From positions 1-6,684 of the forward strand of contig JAKLIS010000074.1 in NCBI GenBank assembly GCA_022709485.1: a stretch of DNA of 6,684 nucleotides. Direction: 5' to 3'. Below the pieces are notes generated by a model that was not told where the DNA came from, ran no database searches, and worked only from the letters and a program-made list of their open reading frames with translations. Numbering within the stretch: position 1 is the stretch's first letter; every line of letters begins with the position of its first letter. The stretch comes from Elusimicrobiota bacterium (GTDB lineage: Bacteria; Elusimicrobiota; Elusimicrobia; F11). Position numbers and translations under genes: made by a program. Positions 1-5,418 of this stretch are shown in pieces.

Positions 1-1023
1 GGCATCAATAAAAGGAAAATCATATATATCGTAGTTCCGTCCATCCGGGCCGGTCCAAAACCAACGGTGGGGTTTTTTGGTTTTCATGACTTTGTACGAT
101 TCACAATTCTCACATGGCTCTGCCTTACTAAATAAATATTCATAACAAGGCCGGCCTTTGCTTTCGCCAAATCTTTCACGAAAAAATTTGTTTGTAAAAA
201 AAACGTGATAGTCCTTGTCTAACAACACAACATAAGCAGGCAGGGTTTCTAGAACTTCATATAATCGATTTCGCTCAGCCTCAACTGTTTTCGCGACCGA
301 CTTTTCCAAATCTTGCCTTCGTAAAATTTCTTCTATTCTATTGCGTTCTGTGACATCAATAAAAGCCGAAACAGAACCCCTCGGTTTCCCTTCCGAATCG
401 AACAACGGAACGGCGTTCCCCAACATGTCTCGTTTATTCCCATCCTCATAAACCAGCGAAAACTCATAATTTCGTATTTGGTGTCCTTGGGCCGCCAAAA
501 GAAAGGGCATCTCCTCCGAAACAATTTCCCGGCCATCCTTTATTAGCTTGGCATTTGATTTAAGCACCTCATTAGAAAGTCTGTTTCCGGTTATGTCTCT
601 ACCGCCGGGATCGTTAGCAATCAAAACCGAGGCGGGAACGGCGTTAATCAAGGTTTCAAGCTCCTCTTTTCGCGCCAATAATTCCTCTTCTTTATGTCGG
701 AGAGAACCCACCAGCAATGCAATCGTTAAACTCAACGGCACAAACAGGATCATTCGGAGAAAATCATCCACGTTGAAGAGAGGCAAACCTGGAGATTGAG
801 GAAAGATTGTCACAATGAAGGCGCCAGAGATAAAAGTCGACAAAACTCCGGGACGGCGGCCGCCAAACCAAGCGCTCACGATGGTAGCCATGAGAGGTAA
901 TGTTAAAGGCGCTTTATGATGGAGAAACCAGAATTCTCGGGCGATATAGCAAAAAAGACCGCTGAGAAATATGGCGACGAAGTATCCTATAAGAATAGGT
1001 CTCTTAGATTTTTTTGAAAGCAT
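1..1023 (-). CDS. Membrane-bound PAS sensor protein (DUF4118/KdpD-like membrane domain, two PAS domains), C-terminus beyond window
   Basis: The frame is open from ATG at 1023 to the left edge: 341 codons with no stop, so the protein is 3'-truncated by the window. Residues about 9-28, 41-54, 58-75 and 88-106 are hydrophobic. The stretch AWFGGRRPGVLST (51-63) and the later DDFLRMILF (86-94) match the DUF4118 four-helix module found in KdpD and other sensor kinases. PAS 1 spans about 120-230, ending in the usual DVTERNRIEE junction. PAS 2 spans about 252-341 and carries three cysteines (C293, C304, C307) in the 'RPCYE...PCENC' pattern seen in one PAS subgroup. A GGAG site (1032-1035) lies 8 bases before the ATG, which supports this start. 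The gene is divergent from the ECF sigma gene. The output domain is not visible: histidine kinase is most likely from the DUF4118-PAS layout, but a diguanylate cyclase or phosphatase is possible. Confidence 0.88.
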   Translation of the reverse strand, partial: MLSKKSKRPILIGYFVAIFLSGLFCYIAREFWFLHHKAPLTLPLMATIVSAWFGGRRPGVLSTFISGAFIVTIFPQSPGLPLFNVDDFLRMILFVPLSLTIALLVGSLRHKEEELLARKEELETLINAVPASVLIANDPGGRDITGNRLSNEVLKSNAKLIKDGREIVSEEMPFLLAAQGHQIRNYEFSLVYEDGNKRDMLGNAVPLFDSEGKPRGSVSAFIDVTERNRIEEILRRQDLEKSVAKTVEAERNRLYEVLETLPAYVVLLDKDYHVFFTNKFFRERFGESKGRPCYEYLFSKAEPCENCESYKVMKTKKPHRWFWTGPDGRNYDIYDFPFIDA

Positions 1024-1046
1024 AAGATTGGCTCCAAGACCTCTGT

Positions 1047-1075
1047 ATTTTAGTAAACCCCCCCCTCCCCGTGAA
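1047..1075 (-). promoter_or_regulatory. Candidate promoter of the PAS sensor gene, G-tract in spacer
   Basis: Read on the minus strand: TTCACG (1075-1070), a 17-base spacer, then TAAAAT (1052-1047). This is a reasonable sigma-70-like promoter with four of six consensus bases in the -35 and five of six in the -10. The start of transcription would fall near 1040, leaving a leader of about 17 bases that contains the GGAG ribosome site. The spacer is mostly guanine on this strand, with a run of three, an A, then a run of eight (1065-1058). Assignment is by pattern only. Confidence 0.4.
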
Positions 1076-1091
1076 CATATTTCGGGGGTTT
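1055..1091. repeat. Inverted repeat beside the G-tract
   Basis: AAACCCCC (1055-1062) is the exact reverse complement of GGGGGTTT (1084-1091), with 21 bases between. A nested alternative pairs CCCCG (1067-1071) with CGGGG (1083-1087). The repeat covers the spacer and -35 of the predicted sensor promoter, so it may be an operator or simply reflect the C/G-rich tracts. No T-tract follows on either strand in a way that would make a convincing terminator. Confidence 0.3.
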
Positions 1092-1127
1092 CTTGATAAG
1101 GACTATAGCCCTTCATTTTCAACGTTT

Positions 1128-1157
1128 TTGACGGTGATTTCCCGGGGGCCCTATCAG
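1128..1157 (+). promoter_or_regulatory. Candidate promoter of the ECF sigma gene
   Basis: TTGACG (1128-1133) is followed after 18 bases by TATCAG (1152-1157), giving five of six and four of six matches to the housekeeping consensus. Transcription would start near 1164, with a leader of about 98 bases before the ATG at 1262. The spacer holds CCCGGGGGCCC (1141-1151), unusually GC-rich for a promoter spacer. The -10 lies within two overlapping inverted repeats. I did not find a convincing GGAAT/GTT-type SigR self-promoter here, so autoregulation by this sigma is not shown. Confidence 0.35.
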
Positions 1158-1194
1158 GGAAAACCTCACGTCACTTTGGACAAATTCCCGATAG
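1138..1194. promoter_or_regulatory. Interleaved inverted repeats over the sigma-gene promoter
   Basis: Two dyads share one arm. TTTCCC (1138-1143) pairs with GGGAAA (1157-1162). CTATCAGGGAA (1151-1161) pairs with TTCCCGATAG (1185-1194), ten base pairs with a single bulged A. Because the GGGAA arm is common to both, only one pairing can form at a time in single-stranded nucleic acid. As DNA, the dyads cover the predicted -10 and start site, which fits operator sites. As RNA, only the second arm and part of the first would be transcribed, so the operator reading is favoured. Confidence 0.4.
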
Positions 1195-1224
1195 GCGGCA
1201 GATAACCGATTTCATAATTTGGGT

Positions 1225-1252
1225 CCTCAATAGATGAGAAAAAGAGTTGAGG
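1225..1252 (+). promoter_or_regulatory. Possible ribosome-site-masking hairpin in the sigma leader
   Basis: CCTCAA (1225-1230) is exactly complementary to TTGAGG (1247-1252), with 16 bases between them. The right arm overlaps the GAGGGGG ribosome-binding site (1249-1255) of the sigma gene, so in the mRNA the pairing would hide part of that site. Six base pairs is a weak stem, which is what a temperature- or protein-responsive leader would need, but chance is also possible. Confidence 0.3.
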
Positions 1253-1261
1253 GGGATTATT

Positions 1262-1969
1262 ATGGATCAAATTAACACAAAAAATTCGGAGGTGGAGAGC
1301 CTCCAGAAAGAATTCAAAGATGTGGCTATTCCCTTTATGAATGAAATTTTTGCCGGAGCCATCAGATTGTCCAAAAACACCCAAACGGCGGAAGATTTAA
1401 CCGCGATGGTGTTTGAGAAGGCTTGGCGATATTTTTACCAATTTAAAAGAGGGACCAACATGCGCGCCTGGTTATACCGGATTTTGATGAATACTTTTTA
1501 CAACGAATATCGCAGGAACCACCGGCAGGCTCCTCCTGTTTCCATTGATCAATACCAATCAGATGATGAATTTTACGTTTATAACAAGATCTCCTCAGCC
1601 GCCCATGGGAACCATCAAGATGTGGCCCAAGAAATCCTTTCCAAATTCACGGAACAGGACATTTTGAAAATTTTGTCCAGTCTTCCGGAAAAATACCGGG
1701 ATGTGGTGGTCCTCTCAGATTTACAGGAACTGTCTTATGACGATATCGCCCGATCCCTTGATATTTCTATTGGAACCGTGAGATCCAGGCTCAATCGCGG
1801 CCGGCATCAGCTTCAGCGCCTGCTTTGGGAAGAAGGAATTCGGTCAGGATATATTCAAGACAAAAAATTTAACCCAATGAAGAGATGGTCGCGGAACGCC
1901 AGCCTGTGGAGACCCGCAATGATGTCTGGAGGATATATTTCAAATAAATTTTCTTTAGGCAGGACCTAA
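1262..1969 (+). CDS. ECF-type RNA polymerase sigma factor, SigR/RpoE-like
   Basis: This 235-residue protein would direct RNA polymerase core to a dedicated promoter set. Residues about 20-88 form sigma region 2; the AEDLTAMVFEKAW helix (43-55) and FKRGTNMRAWLYRILMNT (61-78) resemble the SigR (ECF12) group. A linker (89-131) is followed by region 4 (about 132-190), with the LPEKYRDVVVLSDLQELSYD core and the IGTVRSRLNRGR recognition helix. GAGGGGG at 1249-1255, six bases before the ATG, selects 1262 as the start over an in-frame TTG at 1247. Residues about 198-235 form a basic, Ser/Asn-rich tail beyond the usual end of the family. SigR-type factors are normally held by a zinc-binding anti-sigma encoded just downstream; here the next gene is a kinase and no HxxxCxxC protein is present. 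Family assignment is firm, subgroup is likely, regulon unknown. Confidence 0.92.
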   Translation: MDQINTKNSEVESLQKEFKDVAIPFMNEIFAGAIRLSKNTQTAEDLTAMVFEKAWRYFYQFKRGTNMRAWLYRILMNTFYNEYRRNHRQAPPVSIDQYQSDDEFYVYNKISSAAHGNHQDVAQEILSKFTEQDILKILSSLPEKYRDVVVLSDLQELSYDDIARSLDISIGTVRSRLNRGRHQLQRLLWEEGIRSGYIQDKKFNPMKRWSRNASLWRPAMMSGGYISNKFSLGRT

Positions 1970-2002
1970 ATTTCGTTAACGATCGACCTAACCGACCACC
2001 TA

Positions 2003-2017
2003 TAGGGGTTTCCCCTA
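2003..2017. promoter_or_regulatory. 15-bp palindrome TAGGGG-TTT-CCCCTA, candidate operator of the kinase/regulator operon
   Basis: The two 6-base arms are exact reverse complements around a 3-base centre at 2010. The centre lies about 68 bases before the start of transcription predicted from the TATAAT at 2066-2071, a position typical of class I activator sites. The right arm extended to TTCCCCTAC (2010-2018) recurs at 5073-5081. NarL/FixJ regulators bind as dimers to short inverted heptamers, so the product of the gene at 4351 is a natural candidate, but this is inference. It could instead be a small RNA hairpin at the end of the sigma transcript, though no T-tract follows. Confidence 0.45.
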
Positions 2018-2065
2018 CTTTAAAATGGGGCCCACTACGATGGCCTTTTCTTGCCCTGAAGGTAC

Positions 2066-2071
2066 TATAAT
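2066..2071 (+). promoter_or_regulatory. Candidate -10 element (TATAAT) of the kinase/regulator operon
   Basis: A perfect TATAAT lies 75 bases before the GTG start of the kinase gene. At the usual 17-base spacing the -35 position (2043-2048, GCCTTT) matches consensus poorly, which suggests an activator-dependent promoter and fits the upstream palindrome. It also implies that the kinase operon can be transcribed independently of the sigma gene. Confidence 0.4.
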
Positions 2072-2119
2072 GCTTCTGACCCGAGTTTCCGTCGTCAAAA
2101 ATCAAAAAACCTGCCACAA

Positions 2120-2143
2120 AAAGAGGCATTTAAAGAGGCATTT
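2120..2143 (+). repeat. Perfect 12-bp tandem duplication of the ribosome-binding region
   Basis: AAAGAGGCATTT occurs at 2120-2131 and again immediately at 2132-2143. Each copy contains an AAGAGG Shine-Dalgarno-like core. The second copy (core ending at 2138) is 8 bases from the GTG at 2147, a good spacing; the first is 20 bases away and should be inactive. Gain or loss of one unit would change leader length by 12 bases without affecting the reading frame. Confidence 0.8.
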
Positions 2144-2146
2144 TAA

Positions 2147-4336
2147 GTGGGAATGATAAAAATTTTAATCCTGGAAGATAATCCTGGAGATGCAAAGCTC
2201 ATGGAGCTTGAGTTGAAGAAAAACGGGATTCTATTTACCTCCACACGAGTCGAAACACGGGAAGAATTCACCAGAGCGTTAACGGAATTTAAGCCCTCCA
2301 TCATTTTGGCCGATTCCCAATTGCCTGATTTTGACGGCATGTCGGCTTTAGCCATCATCAAAGAAAAGAATCTCAATATCCCCTTTATATTGGTCTCAGG
2401 AACGATGTTGGAGGAATCGATTATTGAAACCATCAAAAAGGGGGCGACCGATTTTATCGTCAAAAGCCGGCTCTTCAGATTGGGGCCGGCATTGGTTCGA
2501 GCGGTGGAACAAGACACAACTCAAAAAAAGGGATTGATGACTGAGAAAGCCCTCCAACAAAGCCAATACCTTATACAACGAATAGCCGAGACAAATCCGG
2601 GGGTAACTTTCCTCTATGACCTACTAACAGCCCGTATTTTTTACGCCAACAAACGGCTGAGGGAAATTTTGGGTTATTCTTCAGATGAATTAATAGAGCG
2701 AAGCGCCAAAGCGCCTGAAAAAATCTTTCATCCAGATGATTTCGCCGATCATTTGATGCATTTTGAAAAATTAAAAAAAGACCGCACTGATTCTGTCTAT
2801 GAAACGGAATTTCGGATCAAACACGCCAATGGAGAATGGCGGTGGGTTTTAGCGAGAGATATGGTGTTTGCCAGAGGCGCCGATGGAACCCCCTACCAAG
2901 GCATTGGGGTGGCTTTTGACATCACTCAACGGAAAAAAACAGAAGCCGCCCTTCAAGAAAGCGAAAGAATGCTCCGGAGGGTCACCAATCATATTGAAGA
3001 CGTTTTGTGGTTGAGTTCCCCTGACTTTAAAAAATTCATGTACGTGAGTCCTGCTTATGAAAAGGTGTGGGGGCGAAATTGTGAAAGCTTATATCAGGAT
3101 CCTCAGGGCTTTTTTGAAACCATTCATCCTGAAGATAAGGTTCTCACTGAAGTTTTAATGACCTCTTCAACGCCCAAAGAGTTGGTGTTCCGGATCATTC
3201 GACCAGACGGGTCCTATAGATGGGTCAAGTGCCGGGTTCGTCCCCTTTACACCCCCAACGGAGAATTTAATCAGAAAATGGGAATTGCCACCGACATAAC
3301 GGAAAAAAGGGCCGCTGAAATGCTGCGGTCGAGACTGGCCGCTATAGTCAATTTCACCGACGACGCCATAATGAGCACAAACTTAGACGGCATCATCATC
3401 AGTTGGAATCGTTCCGCTGAAAGGATTTTTGGGTATACCGCCGAGGAAATGATTGGCCAACCGTTGTCATGTTTATACCCACCGGATCGGTTGCAGGAAC
3501 ATGATGAGATTTTCAACCGAATAAAAAAAGGGGAAACGGTAAGCCAATTTGAAACCGTGCAAGTTCGCCGGGACAAATCGAGGTTTCATTACTCTTTGAC
3601 CGTTTCTCCCATTAAAGATGAACAAGGACAATTGATGGGGGCCTCCGCCATCGGCCAGGACATTTCAGAACGCCGCCGGCTGGAGGAAGAAATTTTAAGG
3701 GCCTCAGAACTCGAGCAACGGCGTATCGGACAAGACCTCCACGACACCGTTTGCCAAAATCTCACGGGGATTTCATTTTTAACCAAGGTCGTGGAAAAAG
3801 ATTTAACAAAAAAATCAGCGCCAGAAGTGCCTCAGGTTCAAGAGATTTTGGACCTATTAGAAGAAACGACTTCCCTCACGCGAAGCCTGGCGCGAGGACT
3901 GGTGGCAGTAAGTCCCGAAATCAACGGTCTCAAATCCGCATTGGAAGAATATGCCAATCAAGTGAAAAAAATGTTCAAGGTCCATTGCCAAATCCGCTAT
4001 GATGATTCAATTGAATTCCCGAATCCTTCTCACGCCATTCATTTATTCCGAATTGTTCAAGAAGCGGTGGCCAACGCCATTAAACATGGAAAGGCGACTA
4101 TAATCCAAATCAACGTAAAACAGGACAATAACCTCTTGGAACTGGCTATTTCCGACAACGGGGACGGAATTAAGGGAAAGTTGAATCCGCAGGGAATGGG
4201 ACTTCGGATTATGGAATACCGCGCCAATTTAATGGGTGGAACTTTTAGCGTTGCGCGGGGCCCCCAAAATGGGACCGCCGTGTCCTGCCGCTTGAAATTG
4301 GACTTAAACAAGCCTTTGGCCGAGTTAAAACAATAA
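2147..4336 (+). CDS. Soluble hybrid sensor histidine kinase: REC-PAS-PAS-PAS-HisKA_3-HATPase
   Basis: A 729-residue signalling kinase with no membrane segment, so probably cytoplasmic. The N-terminal receiver (about 4-125) has all key residues: acidic pocket E10/D11, phospho-acceptor D56, S84 and K106. Three PAS domains follow at about 140-265, 270-392 and 396-515, each ending in a D-I-T/S-x-R/K type junction. The HisKA_3 dimerisation domain has the motif RRIGQDLHDTVCQ with the phosphorylated H532. The ATPase domain shows the N box (N643 in QEAVANAIKHG), the G1 box DNGDG (670-674) and the G2 box GMGLRIMEYRANLMGG. HisKA_3 kinases typically phosphorylate NarL-family regulators, and one is encoded 14 bases downstream. 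GTG at 2147 is chosen because AAGAGG is 8 bases upstream; an in-frame ATG at 2153 is a possible alternative that removes only two residues. A receiver at the N-terminus rather than the C-terminus suggests control by another kinase. Confidence 0.93.
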   Translation: MGMIKILILEDNPGDAKLMELELKKNGILFTSTRVETREEFTRALTEFKPSIILADSQLPDFDGMSALAIIKEKNLNIPFILVSGTMLEESIIETIKKGATDFIVKSRLFRLGPALVRAVEQDTTQKKGLMTEKALQQSQYLIQRIAETNPGVTFLYDLLTARIFYANKRLREILGYSSDELIERSAKAPEKIFHPDDFADHLMHFEKLKKDRTDSVYETEFRIKHANGEWRWVLARDMVFARGADGTPYQGIGVAFDITQRKKTEAALQESERMLRRVTNHIEDVLWLSSPDFKKFMYVSPAYEKVWGRNCESLYQDPQGFFETIHPEDKVLTEVLMTSSTPKELVFRIIRPDGSYRWVKCRVRPLYTPNGEFNQKMGIATDITEKRAAEMLRSRLAAIVNFTDDAIMSTNLDGIIISWNRSAERIFGYTAEEMIGQPLSCLYPPDRLQEHDEIFNRIKKGETVSQFETVQVRRDKSRFHYSLTVSPIKDEQGQLMGASAIGQDISERRRLEEEILRASELEQRRIGQDLHDTVCQNLTGISFLTKVVEKDLTKKSAPEVPQVQEILDLLEETTSLTRSLARGLVAVSPEINGLKSALEEYANQVKKMFKVHCQIRYDDSIEFPNPSHAIHLFRIVQEAVANAIKHGKATIIQINVKQDNNLLELAISDNGDGIKGKLNPQGMGLRIMEYRANLMGGTFSVARGPQNGTAVSCRLKLDLNKPLAELKQ

Positions 4337-4350
4337 AAAGAGGTTTTTAT

Positions 4351-5034
4351 ATGAAAAACAAATCACCGTTGGTTGGAACAAAAAAAATTGAGATTTTTAT
4401 TGTTGATGATCATCCTGTTGTGCGAAGGGGGGTGGCCATCTTGGTGGATAAAGAAGGAGATATGTCGGTTTGCGGCGAGGCCCAAGGGGCTCAGGAAGCC
4501 CTCGAAAAAATTTCCTCTTTAAAACCCGATATCGTTATAGCTGACCTTGGCCTCCAAGGGATGAGCGGAATGGAGCTCCTCCGAATGTTGAAGCAAAAAT
4601 ATCCGCGATTGCCGGTTCTAATTATGTCAATGCACGACGAATCCCTTTACGCCGAACGAGTTCTGAAAGCGGGAGCCCGGGGATACATTATGAAGGAAGA
4701 GTCCCCCGACAAAATCGTCATCGCTTTGAGGCAAATATTAAACGGGAAAATTTACATCAGCGAGAAAATGGCTGAGGAAGCTCTGGAAAAAGTAGCTTCC
4801 GGTAAAATATCTTCCGAAGGGTCCTCCATCGACGTTTTAAGCGATCGAGAATTGGATATTTATCGAATGATCGGCCAGGGGTTCGGGACCAATAAAATCG
4901 CGGAAGAACTTTGCATCAGCCCCAAAACCGTCGAATCCTACCGTGAAAAAATTAAAGAAAAACTTAATTTAGAAAATTCCGTGAAATTGGTTCAAAGCGC
5001 CACGCTGTGGGTCCATCGAGGTTCGTTAAATTAA
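4351..5034 (+). CDS. NarL/FixJ-family two-component response regulator
   Basis: This 227-residue DNA-binding regulator has a receiver domain (about 13-130) with acidic pocket D19/D20, phospho-acceptor D65 (IVIADLGLQGMSG), S93 and K115. A linker follows, then a LuxR-type helix-turn-helix at about 160-220 with the LSDRELDIYRMIGQGFGTNKIA and ISPKTVESYREKIKEKL signature. Phosphorylation should promote dimerisation and binding to inverted repeats. AAAGAGG (4337-4343) lies seven bases before the ATG. The 14-base gap to the kinase stop implies one transcript and a cognate pair. Targets are not known; the TTCCCCTA elements at 2003-2018 and 5073-5081 flank this operon and are candidates. Most domain landmarks are intact, with no sign of decay. 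Confidence 0.94.
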   Translation: MKNKSPLVGTKKIEIFIVDDHPVVRRGVAILVDKEGDMSVCGEAQGAQEALEKISSLKPDIVIADLGLQGMSGMELLRMLKQKYPRLPVLIMSMHDESLYAERVLKAGARGYIMKEESPDKIVIALRQILNGKIYISEKMAEEALEKVASGKISSEGSSIDVLSDRELDIYRMIGQGFGTNKIAEELCISPKTVESYREKIKEKLNLENSVKLVQSATLWVHRGSLN

Positions 5035-5039
5035 ATTTT

Positions 5040-5051
5040 CGTTGTTCAACG
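5040..5051 (+). terminator. Weak candidate terminator after the response regulator
   Basis: CGTTGTTCAACG is a perfect inverted repeat beginning 6 bases after the TAA stop. It can fold as CGTT, a four-base loop, and AACG, followed by a T-rich stretch (GTATTTTCCTTTT). The stem is only four pairs, so efficiency would be low and read-through into the next gene is possible. Confidence 0.25.
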
Positions 5052-5072
5052 GTATTTTCCTTTTACCCGAGA

Positions 5073-5112
5073 TTCCCCTACCTCATTAAAGGATTTTTGC
5101 CCAGCCTAATAT
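5073..5112 (+). promoter_or_regulatory. TTCCCCTAC element and candidate -10 upstream of the four-cysteine protein gene
   Basis: TTCCCCTAC (5073-5081) exactly repeats nine bases of the palindrome arm at 2010-2018. TAATAT (5107-5112) is a fair -10, putting the start of transcription near 5119 and the element at about -42, overlapping where a -35 should be. No good -35 is present otherwise. The left arm of the palindrome is not repeated here, so this is a half-site at best. Confidence 0.28.
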
Positions 5113-5191
5113 CATCGAACCTCTGATGAACCGCTCCATCTTCATTTCATATTCTCTCAGTTTGAGAAAATTTTTCTGGGAGGTAATTCAA

Positions 5192-5413
5192 ATGAATTCA
5201 TGTCAGTGGTGCAATAAAAAAATAAACGTGGGAAGAAATCTTCGACGGCCTTTGAGCTTCGGGATTATCATGGACCAATTTCTATGTGATCAATGCCAAT
5301 CCTGGTCGAAACCGGAAAAAAAATTCGGGCATTTTGGGAATGTCATTCCTTATATGGAAAGCGAGATAGACGAATTGACACGCCCGCATCCGATGATGTG
5401 CACAGCGGATTGA
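5192..5413 (+). CDS. Small four-cysteine (CxxC...CxxC) protein of unknown function
   Basis: I do not recognise this 73-residue protein. Its visible hallmark is two CxxC pairs, C4-C7 (CQWC) and C32-C35 (CDQC), a spacing compatible with a single zinc-ribbon or rubredoxin-like metal site. The part between them is basic (KK, GRNLRRP) and the C-terminal half is acidic and lacks further pairs; one more cysteine sits at C70. A strong TGGGAGG site (5177-5183), eight bases before the ATG at 5192, fixes the start. A longer in-frame reading from 5126 has no such site and adds 22 residues without cysteines. There is no signal peptide or membrane segment. The histidine needed for an HxxxCxxC anti-sigma zinc motif is absent, so it should not be taken as the missing anti-sigma. 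It follows the regulator gene on the same strand by 157 bases. Confidence 0.75.
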   Translation: MNSCQWCNKKINVGRNLRRPLSFGIIMDQFLCDQCQSWSKPEKKFGHFGNVIPYMESEIDELTRPHPMMCTAD

Positions 5414-5418
5414 AATCC

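Noticed and set aside
333..799. Open frames on both strands (333-536 minus, 548-799 plus) as separate genes
   Set aside because: They lie inside the longer minus-strand PAS sensor frame, which has recognisable domains and a ribosome site; these are shadows.
1247..1261. TTG at 1247 as the start of the sigma factor
   Set aside because: It overlaps the GAGGGGG ribosome site that serves the ATG at 1262 and adds only five residues outside the family.
1869..2146. A hidden or frameshifted anti-sigma gene after the sigma gene
   Set aside because: I looked for a HxxxCxxC pattern in the region and found only very short frames, such as one of about 20 residues from 1885.
2143..2517. Minus-strand frame of 124 residues opposite the kinase receiver domain
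   Set aside because: Antisense shadow of a well-defined receiver domain, without a ribosome site or recognisable motif.
5126..5191. A 22-residue N-terminal extension of the four-cysteine protein
   Set aside because: The strong TGGGAGG site lies inside it, correctly spaced for the ATG at 5192, and the extension has no ribosome site of its own.
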